From positions 434,001-498,000 of the forward strand of contig JAULSU010000002.1 of the NCBI GenBank assembly GCA_030512335.1: a stretch of DNA of 64,000 nt, written 5' to 3'. The position numbers were made by a program, and so were the translations under genes. This DNA is from Immersiella caudata (Eukaryota > Ascomycota > Sordariomycetes > Sordariales > Lasiosphaeriaceae). This document shows positions 40,933 to 49,677 of this stretch, piece by piece (positions within the stretch are counted from its first letter, which is position 1; every line of letters begins with the position of its first letter). The notes under the pieces are model-generated. The model did not search any database and had not been told where the DNA came from. It saw only the letters and a list, made by a program, of their open reading frames with translations.

Positions 40933-42996
40933 TCAAACAATGTCAACCATCTGCACGTCAACCCCTTTCTCCCGTAAGACGTCGATCGGGACATCGACCA
41001 GTTCTGGGATCCCTGACTCCCACCCCTGTCTGTAGGGCTCCAAATCGATACCAAGCGTGCTGAGTCTCGGGTCCTCCAGCTGCGTGTCCCCTGTCTCGGT
41101 ATTCGCAAACGTCAATTCTCCATTGGCGTTTCCACCTTTGGAGTTCCAGCGATCGATAGCCGTTTTCCACGGATGCGGTAGCTGGCCGAGCAGCGCCTCT
41201 CCGTGCATGAAGCCAGAAAGATAGCATTGCCCTACTATTCTGTACTGGGGCTTTGTGCTCTCAAGAGGCTGCGAGTCCCTTGACACGTGCCTCAAAACCA
41301 ACGGCCGTTGACAGCCCAAGATGACGCACACCGCGTCGCCAGGCTGGGCATCTATGGGTCCCACTCCGACGTACCCTTTTTGTGTCGTGAACGGTGCGTG
41401 TTGACCCTTGATATGTGAACTCATCTTGCAGCTATTCGGATTGTGTGTCCACGTACGCTTCGCTTCGTGGTAGGGCTCACCCTGGTGAACGAGGCCGATA
41501 ACCCGCGTCAACGTTTCCAGTTCCCCAGACGAATTGTCAGGGAATGGGGTGTAAGCCTCGGAGAGGTCCCCCCAAGTAAAGGCACGGACATAGGCGTGGA
41601 GTAGGCTTCCTCTCCCAGCTGCATAGGGAGTGGTCGCAGCATCCTGCGGAATAGCCTTTCGAATGGTCCATTCGATCAGTTCCGTGTTGCTGTCACAGAG
41701 CTTGACCTCTTGCACGGTTTCGATTGTGTCGATGACCACCGCGGCAGTCGACAGAAGGTTGTCTTGTATCGTAATACATGAGCTGATTCGGCTGCTTGCG
41801 CGAACACAGAAGACGCCTTCGGAGTAGCTGCAGGGTCCGTGAGCGTCGTTATAAGACCAGTCTGGAACCCAGCTCGGGGAGTCTGACGACCGCTGAGACC
41901 GTGATTCGCATTCCGTCAGAACCGTCGCGTCCTTCAGGCCGCTAAGATAGCGTGTGACCGCGTCCTTGTAGACTTCCGTCTGGGAAAGCGTGTAATTGGC
42001 CGATATCCCGAGTTGTCGCTCTTCTGGAGGCAACATGCTCAGAGTGGCATAAATGCGATCCCTCGGATCCTCACACTTTGTCGCGCCAAAGTCCATTCGC
42101 AGAGTCACGAGGGAGGTGCGGCCAATGGACAAATAGGTGATGTCGAAGAGCCGCATGTTGGGCGATGGATCCCCAAGCCACCAGTCCCGCCGCTGAGGAA
42201 AGAAATCCCACCCCGGAGCAATCATGGATCTGACCCAGTTCCGAAAGCGTGACCATGACATGCGGCGGGTGCCGCACATCACAACTCCAGACTTCCTCCC
42301 GTGGAATGCCTCTTGACGGACCCAAAGACGCTCAAACCACGGTCTCATCAGCAGGTCGGCCAGTGCATCTGCCTCCCTGTCCCCATAGCGGACCGGCTCC
42401 AAAGGGCTAAGCCACTTCGCCTCGTCCCCGGGCTTGTCTATCGGTATGAGGGCGTCGGATCTGATATCGTATCGAACCTTTTCCCCAAAGCTGTGAATCA
42501 GGTCCATGGCGTGATCACTATCGTTTTCCTCGGGCCCCAACCAGAAAATCACTTCTCCGGCAACCCGGAAGACGTCACGCATCAGCGCCACTTGCTTGCT
42601 CCTCTCACTCGGGCTTGACTGGTCGATGCATATCGCATCGATCCAATACACGCCGTCGTCGTGTTCATCTCGAAGGTGGCGCAATGCGGCCGCAAGATTC
42701 TGCGTGACCGAGATCGTCTCTTCCCCGATCCAGATGGTCGCCGGATTGTCGCGTGATCCCCAGACGTAGGAGAGAGCCTTGAAGGAGGTGCCATCGGCGC
42801 CCTGGGCTTCGATTTCATCTAGCCAGGCCTCTTCAAGCTCTACACGGATGTCGTCGTCGAATTTGCCATGAAACAGTCGCAGGAGGCGGATTGGCAACTG
42901 GCGTTTGAACCCGGACCCTTCGTCGTCGTTGGGCTCGGGTTCAAGCGTCTCGTCGTTGTACAGGGGCTTAAATCGATAAGTTGGGGCGTCTTCCAT
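40933..42996 (-). CDS. Full-length HET-domain protein
   Basis: Single-exon frame of 687 aa from the ATG at 42996 (MEDAPTYRFKPL); codons above it lack an ATG. The HET domain spans about residues 70-240: FKALSYVWGSRDNPATIWI, NLAAALRHLRDE, VYWIDAICIDQSSPSERSKQV, EVIFWLGPEEND and RPWFERLWVRQEA. Then come DPRDRIYATLSMLPPEE and a variable C-terminal half ending in the DPRL-containing tail with GVDVQMVDIV. HET proteins cause incompatibility-type cell death when activated by a non-self partner. The partner is not evident. The 3' end lies 230 bases from the divergent side of the amidase gene. This is one of two intact HET genes in the window. Confidence 0.88.
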   Translation of the reverse strand: MEDAPTYRFKPLYNDETLEPEPNDDEGSGFKRQLPIRLLRLFHGKFDDDIRVELEEAWLDEIEAQGADGTSFKALSYVWGSRDNPATIWIGEETISVTQNLAAALRHLRDEHDDGVYWIDAICIDQSSPSERSKQVALMRDVFRVAGEVIFWLGPEENDSDHAMDLIHSFGEKVRYDIRSDALIPIDKPGDEAKWLSPLEPVRYGDREADALADLLMRPWFERLWVRQEAFHGRKSGVVMCGTRRMSWSRFRNWVRSMIAPGWDFFPQRRDWWLGDPSPNMRLFDITYLSIGRTSLVTLRMDFGATKCEDPRDRIYATLSMLPPEERQLGISANYTLSQTEVYKDAVTRYLSGLKDATVLTECESRSQRSSDSPSWVPDWSYNDAHGPCSYSEGVFCVRASSRISSCITIQDNLLSTAAVVIDTIETVQEVKLCDSNTELIEWTIRKAIPQDAATTPYAAGRGSLLHAYVRAFTWGDLSEAYTPFPDNSSGELETLTRVIGLVHQGEPYHEAKRTWTHNPNSCKMSSHIKGQHAPFTTQKGYVGVGPIDAQPGDAVCVILGCQRPLVLRHVSRDSQPLESTKPQYRIVGQCYLSGFMHGEALLGQLPHPWKTAIDRWNSKGGNANGELTFANTETGDTQLEDPRLSTLGIDLEPYRQGWESGIPELVDVPIDVLREKGVDVQMVDIV

Positions 42997-43287
42997 TTTT
43001 GGCAGGACGCAAGGGAAAACAATAGACAACAGAGATGCTTTGCAAATAGGCTTAGACTCATCGAGGTGTTGTCTTGGGATGGGTTGGGCTGCGTGACAAA
43101 TTCCGGATTGGAGCTGAGGAGTTTCGGAGAAGTGGGGTCGACCCCCAAAATCACACCCTAAGGCATTTCACTGTGAGCTAAACTTGGGTAGCGTGCTCAA
43201 ACCAATCCACTTTCTTCTGGGAAGGTGGGCCCATCCGAATGCCTTCCCTCCAACAAAGGCGACCCTTTTTGTCATACCTACCCTCCT

Positions 43288-44664
43288 CTATCCCTTGACC
43301 AGTCGCCCCTGAACATACACTTGGATGATGTTTCTGTCATCTCCCGTCATGACAAACTTCTCAAACATCATCGGCAGCCCCTCGTCTTCTCCAACCATGG
43401 TCATGATACCTTGGTCCGCCCCTGTTGTGCCGACCACAATTGCGTCAAACGCCTTGCCCACCGCAAAGTTCCCAATCTCGCCCTCTAGACAGCAAACTTC
43501 AGCACCTCCCAACGTTGACAAGTAGAAAACCTCGGCGATGCTCAGCCCCTTGTCTTTCCCTCCCGACATCACTTCTCTAGCATTGCTAGCCACGATTGCT
43601 AACCTCATCGCGTCCAGCATGCTGCTCGAATACCCGCCACCGCTGTCCGTCCCCAAGCCGACCTTGATTCCCCTCCTCATGAACTCACGCACCGGCGCCG
43701 CCATGAAGCCTCCTCCGACCGTCATATTCGACGCCGGACAGTGCGCCACCCCACATCGCAGCTCCTTGAACCGCTGCATCTCGTACTCGGTCATGTGGCA
43801 GCAGTGCGCAAGGATGGATCGCTCGCCGAGAAGCCCGAAGTGCCCATACAAGTCGATTTCGTTTTCGAACTCTGGAAACAGCTCCTTTGTGGCCTTCATC
43901 TCTTGCTCGGCCTCGTTGAAGTGCGTTTGGATCGGCAGGTCAGGATTATGCTTCGCGATCTCGCCCAGCCCCCGCAACACCTCATTGTCGCAGGATATGG
44001 CAAAGCGCGGGGTCAACACGGGTTTGACGAGCTTGCCCTCGGGGTCGACCTTGCGGATGTGGGCAATGCAGGCTTCGGTGACGTCCAGGCTTTCCTGAAT
44101 GGAAGCATCCCGGTAGTACGCCGGCGAGTGGCGGCTCATGTTGCATTTGCCAACGAAGGCGCGCTGGCCCTTTTCGAGGCACAGGTCGGCGAGGATGTTG
44201 GTGGCTTCGCCGTGCAGCGAACCGTAGTACGACGCCATGGTTACGCCCTGCCGGAGGAAGCCGTCGATGCAGCTCGCATAGGCACGGCGCGCATGCGAGG
44301 GGTCAGCGAAGCGGGCCTCGTTGGGGAAGGTGATGGCCTCGAGCCAGTCGAGAATGTGCATGCCCTGTCCGAGGCCGCGTTGCTCCCACTGCGGCGCATG
44401 GTTGTGCGTGTCGACGAATCCCGGGATCAAGAAGCGCCCCGGGAGGAGTTGGTGGATTGCGATCGGAGTTGGGGGCTGATCCGGGGGCGCAGGAGGCATT
44501 GCCGCCGTGATGGGGCCGAGTGGGTCATTGGGGTTGACATCCCTCAGCAGCAGCTGAATGCGGCCCTCGGAATTCACGACGATGGCTCCAGAGGGAATGA
44601 TTTCAAGTTCCGAGGCCGAAAGTGCGTGGATGATGGGGCCGCAGAATGCTCGGAGCGGCTCCAT
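43288..44664 (-). CDS. Guanine deaminase
   Basis: Single-exon frame. I choose the ATG at 44664 (MEPLRAFCGPIIHALS; 458 aa) on family length and position; an upstream ATG at 44781 would add 39 unlikely residues. The amidohydrolase zinc site is complete: HxH in GFVDTHNHAPQWEQRGLG, the third His in LPIQTHFNEAEQEM, the fourth His in SILAHCCHMTEYE and the Asp in VGLGTDSGGGYSSSM. GVAHCPASNMTVGGG is also typical. The enzyme converts guanine to xanthine and ammonia in purine catabolism (yeast Gud1 class), acting in the cytosol. It sits near an amidase gene, but the two are on separate transcripts and no shared regulation is shown. Confidence 0.9.
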   Translation of the reverse strand: MEPLRAFCGPIIHALSASELEIIPSGAIVVNSEGRIQLLLRDVNPNDPLGPITAAMPPAPPDQPPTPIAIHQLLPGRFLIPGFVDTHNHAPQWEQRGLGQGMHILDWLEAITFPNEARFADPSHARRAYASCIDGFLRQGVTMASYYGSLHGEATNILADLCLEKGQRAFVGKCNMSRHSPAYYRDASIQESLDVTEACIAHIRKVDPEGKLVKPVLTPRFAISCDNEVLRGLGEIAKHNPDLPIQTHFNEAEQEMKATKELFPEFENEIDLYGHFGLLGERSILAHCCHMTEYEMQRFKELRCGVAHCPASNMTVGGGFMAAPVREFMRRGIKVGLGTDSGGGYSSSMLDAMRLAIVASNAREVMSGGKDKGLSIAEVFYLSTLGGAEVCCLEGEIGNFAVGKAFDAIVVGTTGADQGIMTMVGEDEGLPMMFEKFVMTGDDRNIIQVYVQGRLVKG

Positions 44665-44895
44665 GTCGGTCTGGTGTCGATGCACTTTCTTGAAGGGGGC
44701 GATGGGTTGAAGGCAAGTTGATGTCAGCGGGAGGGGTTGTCCCACATGGCCCAGCACGTTGGGCGCGGGTGGACACAGCATGGAAACTGCGAGCGGACAA
44801 AATTGATTGGATCGTTGCAGCTGGCAAAATATGTGAGTGTTTCATTTACTATCATCAAAGAGTCGAAATGCTAACATCACAAACACAATAGAATC

Positions 44896-45754
44896 TCACA
44901 CATAAATATAACACAGCGGCCCTCCCGTCATTCCAATCGTCGACATGACCTTCCCAATAGTTGTCGGCACCAAGAGAACACCCAAATCCAGCACATCATC
45001 CAGCGTCCCATTCCTGCTCGGCGGAGTGTTGTTGAGGGTAATGGTGCCTCCGAGCGTCGAGTTGCGGGTTTGCGGCGACTTATAGTTTTGCCAAATCCAC
45101 CACGTGCGATCGATCTGGGCGTGGTGCAGGTAAAAGGCAGGGTCACCAGGGCTTGCGAGCAAATCACCACCCGGATCTCCCACCACGGTGAAGTGGCTGC
45201 CGGTGTGCATGCCGTAGAACCCGGCTGCGAAATCACCCTGCATCCGGTTCTGGAACCAAAGACTGTCGTTGTAATTGGTGATTGGATCCCAGCTATCGAT
45301 ATCCTTGGTCCAGTTGGAGCTGACACACGAGTTGACATCGCGACGATGTAGAGCGTCTGGTTGATGTGCACGGCGACGAAGTCATCGTACCGCGTCTTAG
45401 CTCCAGGAACAGCCACTAATTAGGTCTAGTTGGGAAGGCTTGGACATCAGGCATTTCGAGGCATCGGTGTGACCGATACGCTGGGATTCCAAGAGCGACG
45501 ACCTAGCCATGTCAGACCCTCCACTATCATGAAAGATACAATGCGGAGACTCACCATTCTCGCCGCTTAGCTGCGTTGAGAACGTTGCAGGACGATGGGT
45601 TGGGGTTGGCCACCGAGTAGGCAGTCAGCTTCGCCAATGCCGCTGTCGCGAGAACATTAGTCTTGACAGTCGATGCTGGAGTGTAGCCTGAGGCCGCCGC
45701 GCCATGGGCGGCCGCGAGGACGACGCCACCCTCGAGGAGTTGAGACATACGCAT
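44896..45754 (-). pseudogene. Tyrosinase pseudogene lacking the CuA site
   Basis: The N-terminus (ATG 45754) has a signal peptide (MRMSQLLEGGVVLAAAHGAAAS) and the tyrosinase N-terminal block NPNPSSCNVLNAAKRREW. After an intron, WSSLLESQRIGHTDASKCLMSKPSQLD follows in pieces. A frameshift near 45420 leads into VPGAKTRYDDFVAVHINQTLYI. Intact fungal tyrosinases continue here with the CuA helix (IHGTGNFLSWHR) and about 120 further residues. Instead the sequence jumps at about 45344, in another frame, to NSCVSSNWTKDID and MQGDFAAGFYGMHTGSHF. The CuB site GDPAFYLHHAQIDRTWWIWQ and the terminal GGPLCYIYV are intact. Loss of CuA abolishes the binuclear copper centre, so it cannot oxidise phenols. Confidence 0.8.
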
Positions 45755-47409
45755 ATTTGCTGCCAAGACCGGAACACGCGAGTTCTGCGGGAGGCTCAAC
45801 ACATTGAAAGACGAGTCTATATGTTCAACTGGCGATTCCATCGACATGGCTATTACTAGCGCTACTGATGCCCCCAAGCCAAGTTCTTCTCGAATGGGCA
45901 TACCCGCTCTTCCCCGGCCGCTGACCCGCTACAGGATAGACTATTTTCCCCGCGATGCTACCACGACCGTTGCATCAATTTTACATGCTACCACGCCCAG
46001 TGAGTTGGTAGGGCGGCAATATTGGATCACAGGGTCTAACAGCCCATGGGTGCGCGTATTCGCTGGAATGTGGTCCCAGCTAAGGCGTCGCAAAAGGCCT
46101 GCCACGCGAAGCCTGGCTAATACTGCTTCTGCACCACGCATACACCAGCCGTGCTTTACCAGTGTTCAAGAGTGGTGGGGACGGGTGGTGAACCCGAAGC
46201 TGCACGTGCTGCATATGCTCATCTGTGATCCGTGAGAACTGACAGAATCTTTGGCAGCCACAAACAGCGGGATCATACCAAGAGGCGATGGATGTAGTCA
46301 ATATTTGAGAACCGTACATCAAGGTGCTGGGTGGTGTGCATCGTCGACGGCCAGTGCCATCGGCAGAGGTTTTATTCGTTGCCCAGCACCTTTGACGTTG
46401 AAAGAGGATAGGAGAGCAAGGTTAGGGTCCGTCTACAGGGCTAATTATGTAACACTCATCCTAGTATTTTCGTTAGACGTTGCTGAATCTGACGCCAGTT
46501 TCACCCCTGTCCGTCACAACAAGTCTATTGTTTCATTTGTACCTGTCAACCAGGCAATGCGGGGGACCAGGTTCCCGGGATCTAGCTGGGATCTCCTGAT
46601 TACCCAGCCACTGCAGGCAGACATATATGTTGGGTGCTGGTGCTAAGTAGCAGTACATCGGCGGCAATGATTCTCCCAGCCAAAATAAAAATGAAGCCAA
46701 GGGCCGGTCTAACTCTGGGTCTCAAGCTCAGGGGTGGCAGTCTGCCTCGTCTCGTATCCAGAGAGGCACGGTCTTGTGTTACGTGCCGAACCGACCGAGT
46801 TACACACAACACATCTCCCCCAAGAACCCCCAAGACGCCGGCAGAACAGTTGGTGGAACGTCAATCCTGGCTGTGTGACCCGAAGCACGGTCTCATATTG
46901 CTGCGTCATCATGCAAATGTAGTGGCCTTGTGTAACTGAATCGCTGTGGAACCTGCCAAAGTGGATCCCTCGCGCCAAAAAAGCCAAAGAAATTCTCGCA
47001 GTTGCGGCTCTATTGAAGGTGCTTCTAAATTGGAAGGAAAGTCTGAAAGAGGCTTGGTGCTCTATCTTATGCAAGGCAAGGAGATAAGATAAAGATGAAA
47101 AGAACCTGGTAGAAATATAGCATCTTATTCATACATGTTCAATATCGATCGAGTCTTGGAACTTTGTGTGGCCGTGCGGAAAACAGCGCCTGTGATTAGA
47201 AATCCCGCTTTGTTTCGGTTGATCGTGCCGCCGTAAATATTTCCTTCCCTCTCCTCTCCGTTTGGCTCCCTCGGGTAGCGTTGCCAGTGTCGTGCATTCT
47301 ATTTTAGCCCCCAATGCAACTCTTACCCGTAATCTCCGCGCCTCCCGGTCACCCCTTTTGGCGGGGCGCTGCACGCACATATCGCTTGTCGGGAATACGC
47401 GCCTCTTCG
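45755..47409. other. Intergenic, no gene seen
   Basis: About 1.65 kb with no supported gene. An 11-bp perfect inverted repeat, AAGGTGCTGGG (46321-46331) and CCCAGCACCTT (46382-46392), is the only structure noted. Confidence 0.4.
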
Positions 47410-49677
47410 TCAGCAGAGGTGTATCCGTCTGACATCGCATCCGTAGAAGAAGCCCTTGCGGTTGGCGTAGTCGATGCAGACGCCTACGCGCCGGAAAGTG
47501 TCAAGCTTGTTAGGGACTTGTTGCAGCAGGAGCATGGCTAGATCGCCGAGCTCGAGGCAGACGAGCTCTCTCTCGGCGCCGTCGGGGAGGTAGACGTGAG
47601 GACCTTCTTTTTCGCCTTCTTCGTTTTGGGTCGAGAAGTAGTCGAGCTGGGCGACGATTTCCCCGCGATGAGCCTCTTTTGTGACGAGCCGGCCGTCTGT
47701 TGAGTTGCGGGCGTGGAGAGGGCGGCCAGGGAGCATGGAGAAGTTGTAGCCTGTTCGGCATCCGTGCTTCTTTTCAATGGAGTCCCAGTGCACCTCTTGA
47801 GACTCATCTGATATGAATCGCCGGAATCGACCTTGCACCTCGAGTGTCTTGACCGTTCTCCCGCGCTCCTCGATGATCTGTCCTCGGTTGGTGAACTTGC
47901 TCGGGGTTGTTTCTATTCTGGATGAACTTATCAACCGGAAGTGCTCGGATGGCCGGAAGTTGTGCTTTGTGGTAGTCTCCATCTTTAGGGGCAGAGATGC
48001 CCAAGACCAAGAAGGCGCGACTTCGAGGAGGTTGTTCTGGGGATTGGCGGCCCTGTCAACAGACCAAGCGAGATTTTCGGCAATGTTATCCCTCCACAAC
48101 CCGGCCAAGTACTCCTCAGTGGCATTGTTCTCAACGTTCTCCACCTTGGCGTTGTATAAGCGGACAGCGAGACCGGAAATGGCGAGGAAACGATCTTTGG
48201 CATGTGCGAGGTCGCGACGGGTGTATGCCTCAACGACATCAAGCCATTCCTTGTCGAGCTGTTGCTCCTCTCCCGTCCGACAGACCTCGAGGAAGTTCTG
48301 TGGAGGACTCCATGCCCCTTGCTTGGGACGGGGAGACGGGCATCCCATTTGGCTCAGCTCCGCCACTTGGCGTTCTGGACACGACCAATACCATCTCTGA
48401 CTGGCCCAGTACAGTATCCTAGGGGAAAGGCGCTCTTCTTGGAGCGTCCAGCCGCGTTGTGAGACGGGTGACCCAAGTCGGACCTCATCGAGAGATGGTT
48501 GGTTGTCTAGCAGCCACATGCCGCGCAGCTTGCAAGCCTTGCTGCGGTGCTTCCAAGCCAACCTGTCATGGAGCAAATTCTCGGTGGCCTTGGTACAGGA
48601 CGATGCGGCCAATGTGAAGACGGCGTTGCCATACACCTCGTGCATGACCGATGCTTCGGTGTCCCAGTTAGTCCCCTTGGGGATACACACGCTGTCGATC
48701 CAGATGTAGCGGAACCCAATCCCCTCTGCGATGGCGATGGCGTCCTGCATGATCTCAGGGAGGTCCCACCGAGAAAATGGGCGGAGGCGTTCGACGACTG
48801 GTTGGCCATCGCGATTCTTGGACTGGGTGGCGGCGGCCTTGATTCGCGCCCACTCGGCCGTAGGCATCGCCTCTGGGTCGCCCCAGGAGTAGCTCAGGAC
48901 GACATACTCAACAGGTTGGTCTGGGCCCTTGACTAGCTGTGCCTCATTGTTCGGTAGGATCTCTAGCAGCCACGAGGGATTCTGGTCGGACCAACGGTAT
49001 TTCCAAGAGCAGTCATGATTCTCATGACATTCCCGAATGACGTGTCGCAATTCGGTAAAGTCGGCCCGAAGTCGGCCGCCCTTTCGCGTGGGATCGTTGG
49101 TCACGAGTGGCTTCTCGTGTCGGAGTGGTACGGCGGCGCTGAAGAGGGTGGTATGCGGCGCCTCAATGGAAAGAAGAAGACTGTCCCCAGAGTGGCAAAT
49201 GTCGAGGACAGCGTAAACCGGCCACTGTTGGTCAGGACACTCGAGACTTTGGGCTCCAGACCCGGTGATCTGCGCCAGGAGGAACGCACGCCGCATGGTG
49301 CGACAGGTGTCACACCCATAGCGGGTGGCACACATGTCGAGCTCTCGATAGTTGGAGTGGAACAGTCTTGCCTCTGAGCGCCCTTCGAAAGCGGCATCTT
49401 GCCTTCTTTGCACCTCCCCCCAGCGCATGAGGGAGCAGATCTCGTTGCATCCCCGGCATTGCTGCTGACCGTGCTCGTTGGGCCTGATCCGGCACCAGTC
49501 CTGCTGGGAACGGGGAGTTGACGATGCTTCTGTGCGTTGATATTGTTGCTCTTCGGCCTCCTTGGGGAGACTGAGGTAGTGTGATGATGATGAGGTCGTC
49601 GATAGCAAGCTGCTGAGGCAGAGCACTGCCTGTTGGCCAAGCATGGCGCTTGGCCACTGGGAAAACAGGGAGGTCAT
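47410..49677 (-). CDS. Full-length HET-domain protein, Tol-like subtype
   Basis: Single-exon frame of 755 aa from the ATG at 49677 (MTSLFSQWPSAMLG); the frame extends upstream from TTG only. An N-terminal Cys-rich segment (CRGCNEICSL, CATRYGCDTCRTM) precedes the HET domain at about residues 250-450: VEYVVLSYSWGDPEAMP, LPEIMQDAIAIAEGIGFRYIWIDSVCI, VYGNAVFTLAASSC and RGWTLQEERLSPRILYWASQRWYWSC. This arrangement, with an N-terminal Cys-containing region, a central HET domain and a YWSC motif, is that of the large family resembling Neurospora tol. It then has LAGLWRDNIAENLAWSVD and APSWSWASL. A role in non-self recognition and cell death is inferred from the family. No lesion is seen. Confidence 0.87.
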   Translation of the reverse strand: MTSLFSQWPSAMLGQQAVLCLSSLLSTTSSSSHYLSLPKEAEEQQYQRTEASSTPRSQQDWCRIRPNEHGQQQCRGCNEICSLMRWGEVQRRQDAAFEGRSEARLFHSNYRELDMCATRYGCDTCRTMRRAFLLAQITGSGAQSLECPDQQWPVYAVLDICHSGDSLLLSIEAPHTTLFSAAVPLRHEKPLVTNDPTRKGGRLRADFTELRHVIRECHENHDCSWKYRWSDQNPSWLLEILPNNEAQLVKGPDQPVEYVVLSYSWGDPEAMPTAEWARIKAAATQSKNRDGQPVVERLRPFSRWDLPEIMQDAIAIAEGIGFRYIWIDSVCIPKGTNWDTEASVMHEVYGNAVFTLAASSCTKATENLLHDRLAWKHRSKACKLRGMWLLDNQPSLDEVRLGSPVSQRGWTLQEERLSPRILYWASQRWYWSCPERQVAELSQMGCPSPRPKQGAWSPPQNFLEVCRTGEEQQLDKEWLDVVEAYTRRDLAHAKDRFLAISGLAVRLYNAKVENVENNATEEYLAGLWRDNIAENLAWSVDRAANPQNNLLEVAPSWSWASLPLKMETTTKHNFRPSEHFRLISSSRIETTPSKFTNRGQIIEERGRTVKTLEVQGRFRRFISDESQEVHWDSIEKKHGCRTGYNFSMLPGRPLHARNSTDGRLVTKEAHRGEIVAQLDYFSTQNEEGEKEGPHVYLPDGAERELVCLELGDLAMLLLQQVPNKLDTFRRVGVCIDYANRKGFFYGCDVRRIHLC

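Noticed and set aside
43741..44721. 326-codon plus-strand frame
   Set aside because: Complete antisense shadow of the guanine deaminase gene.
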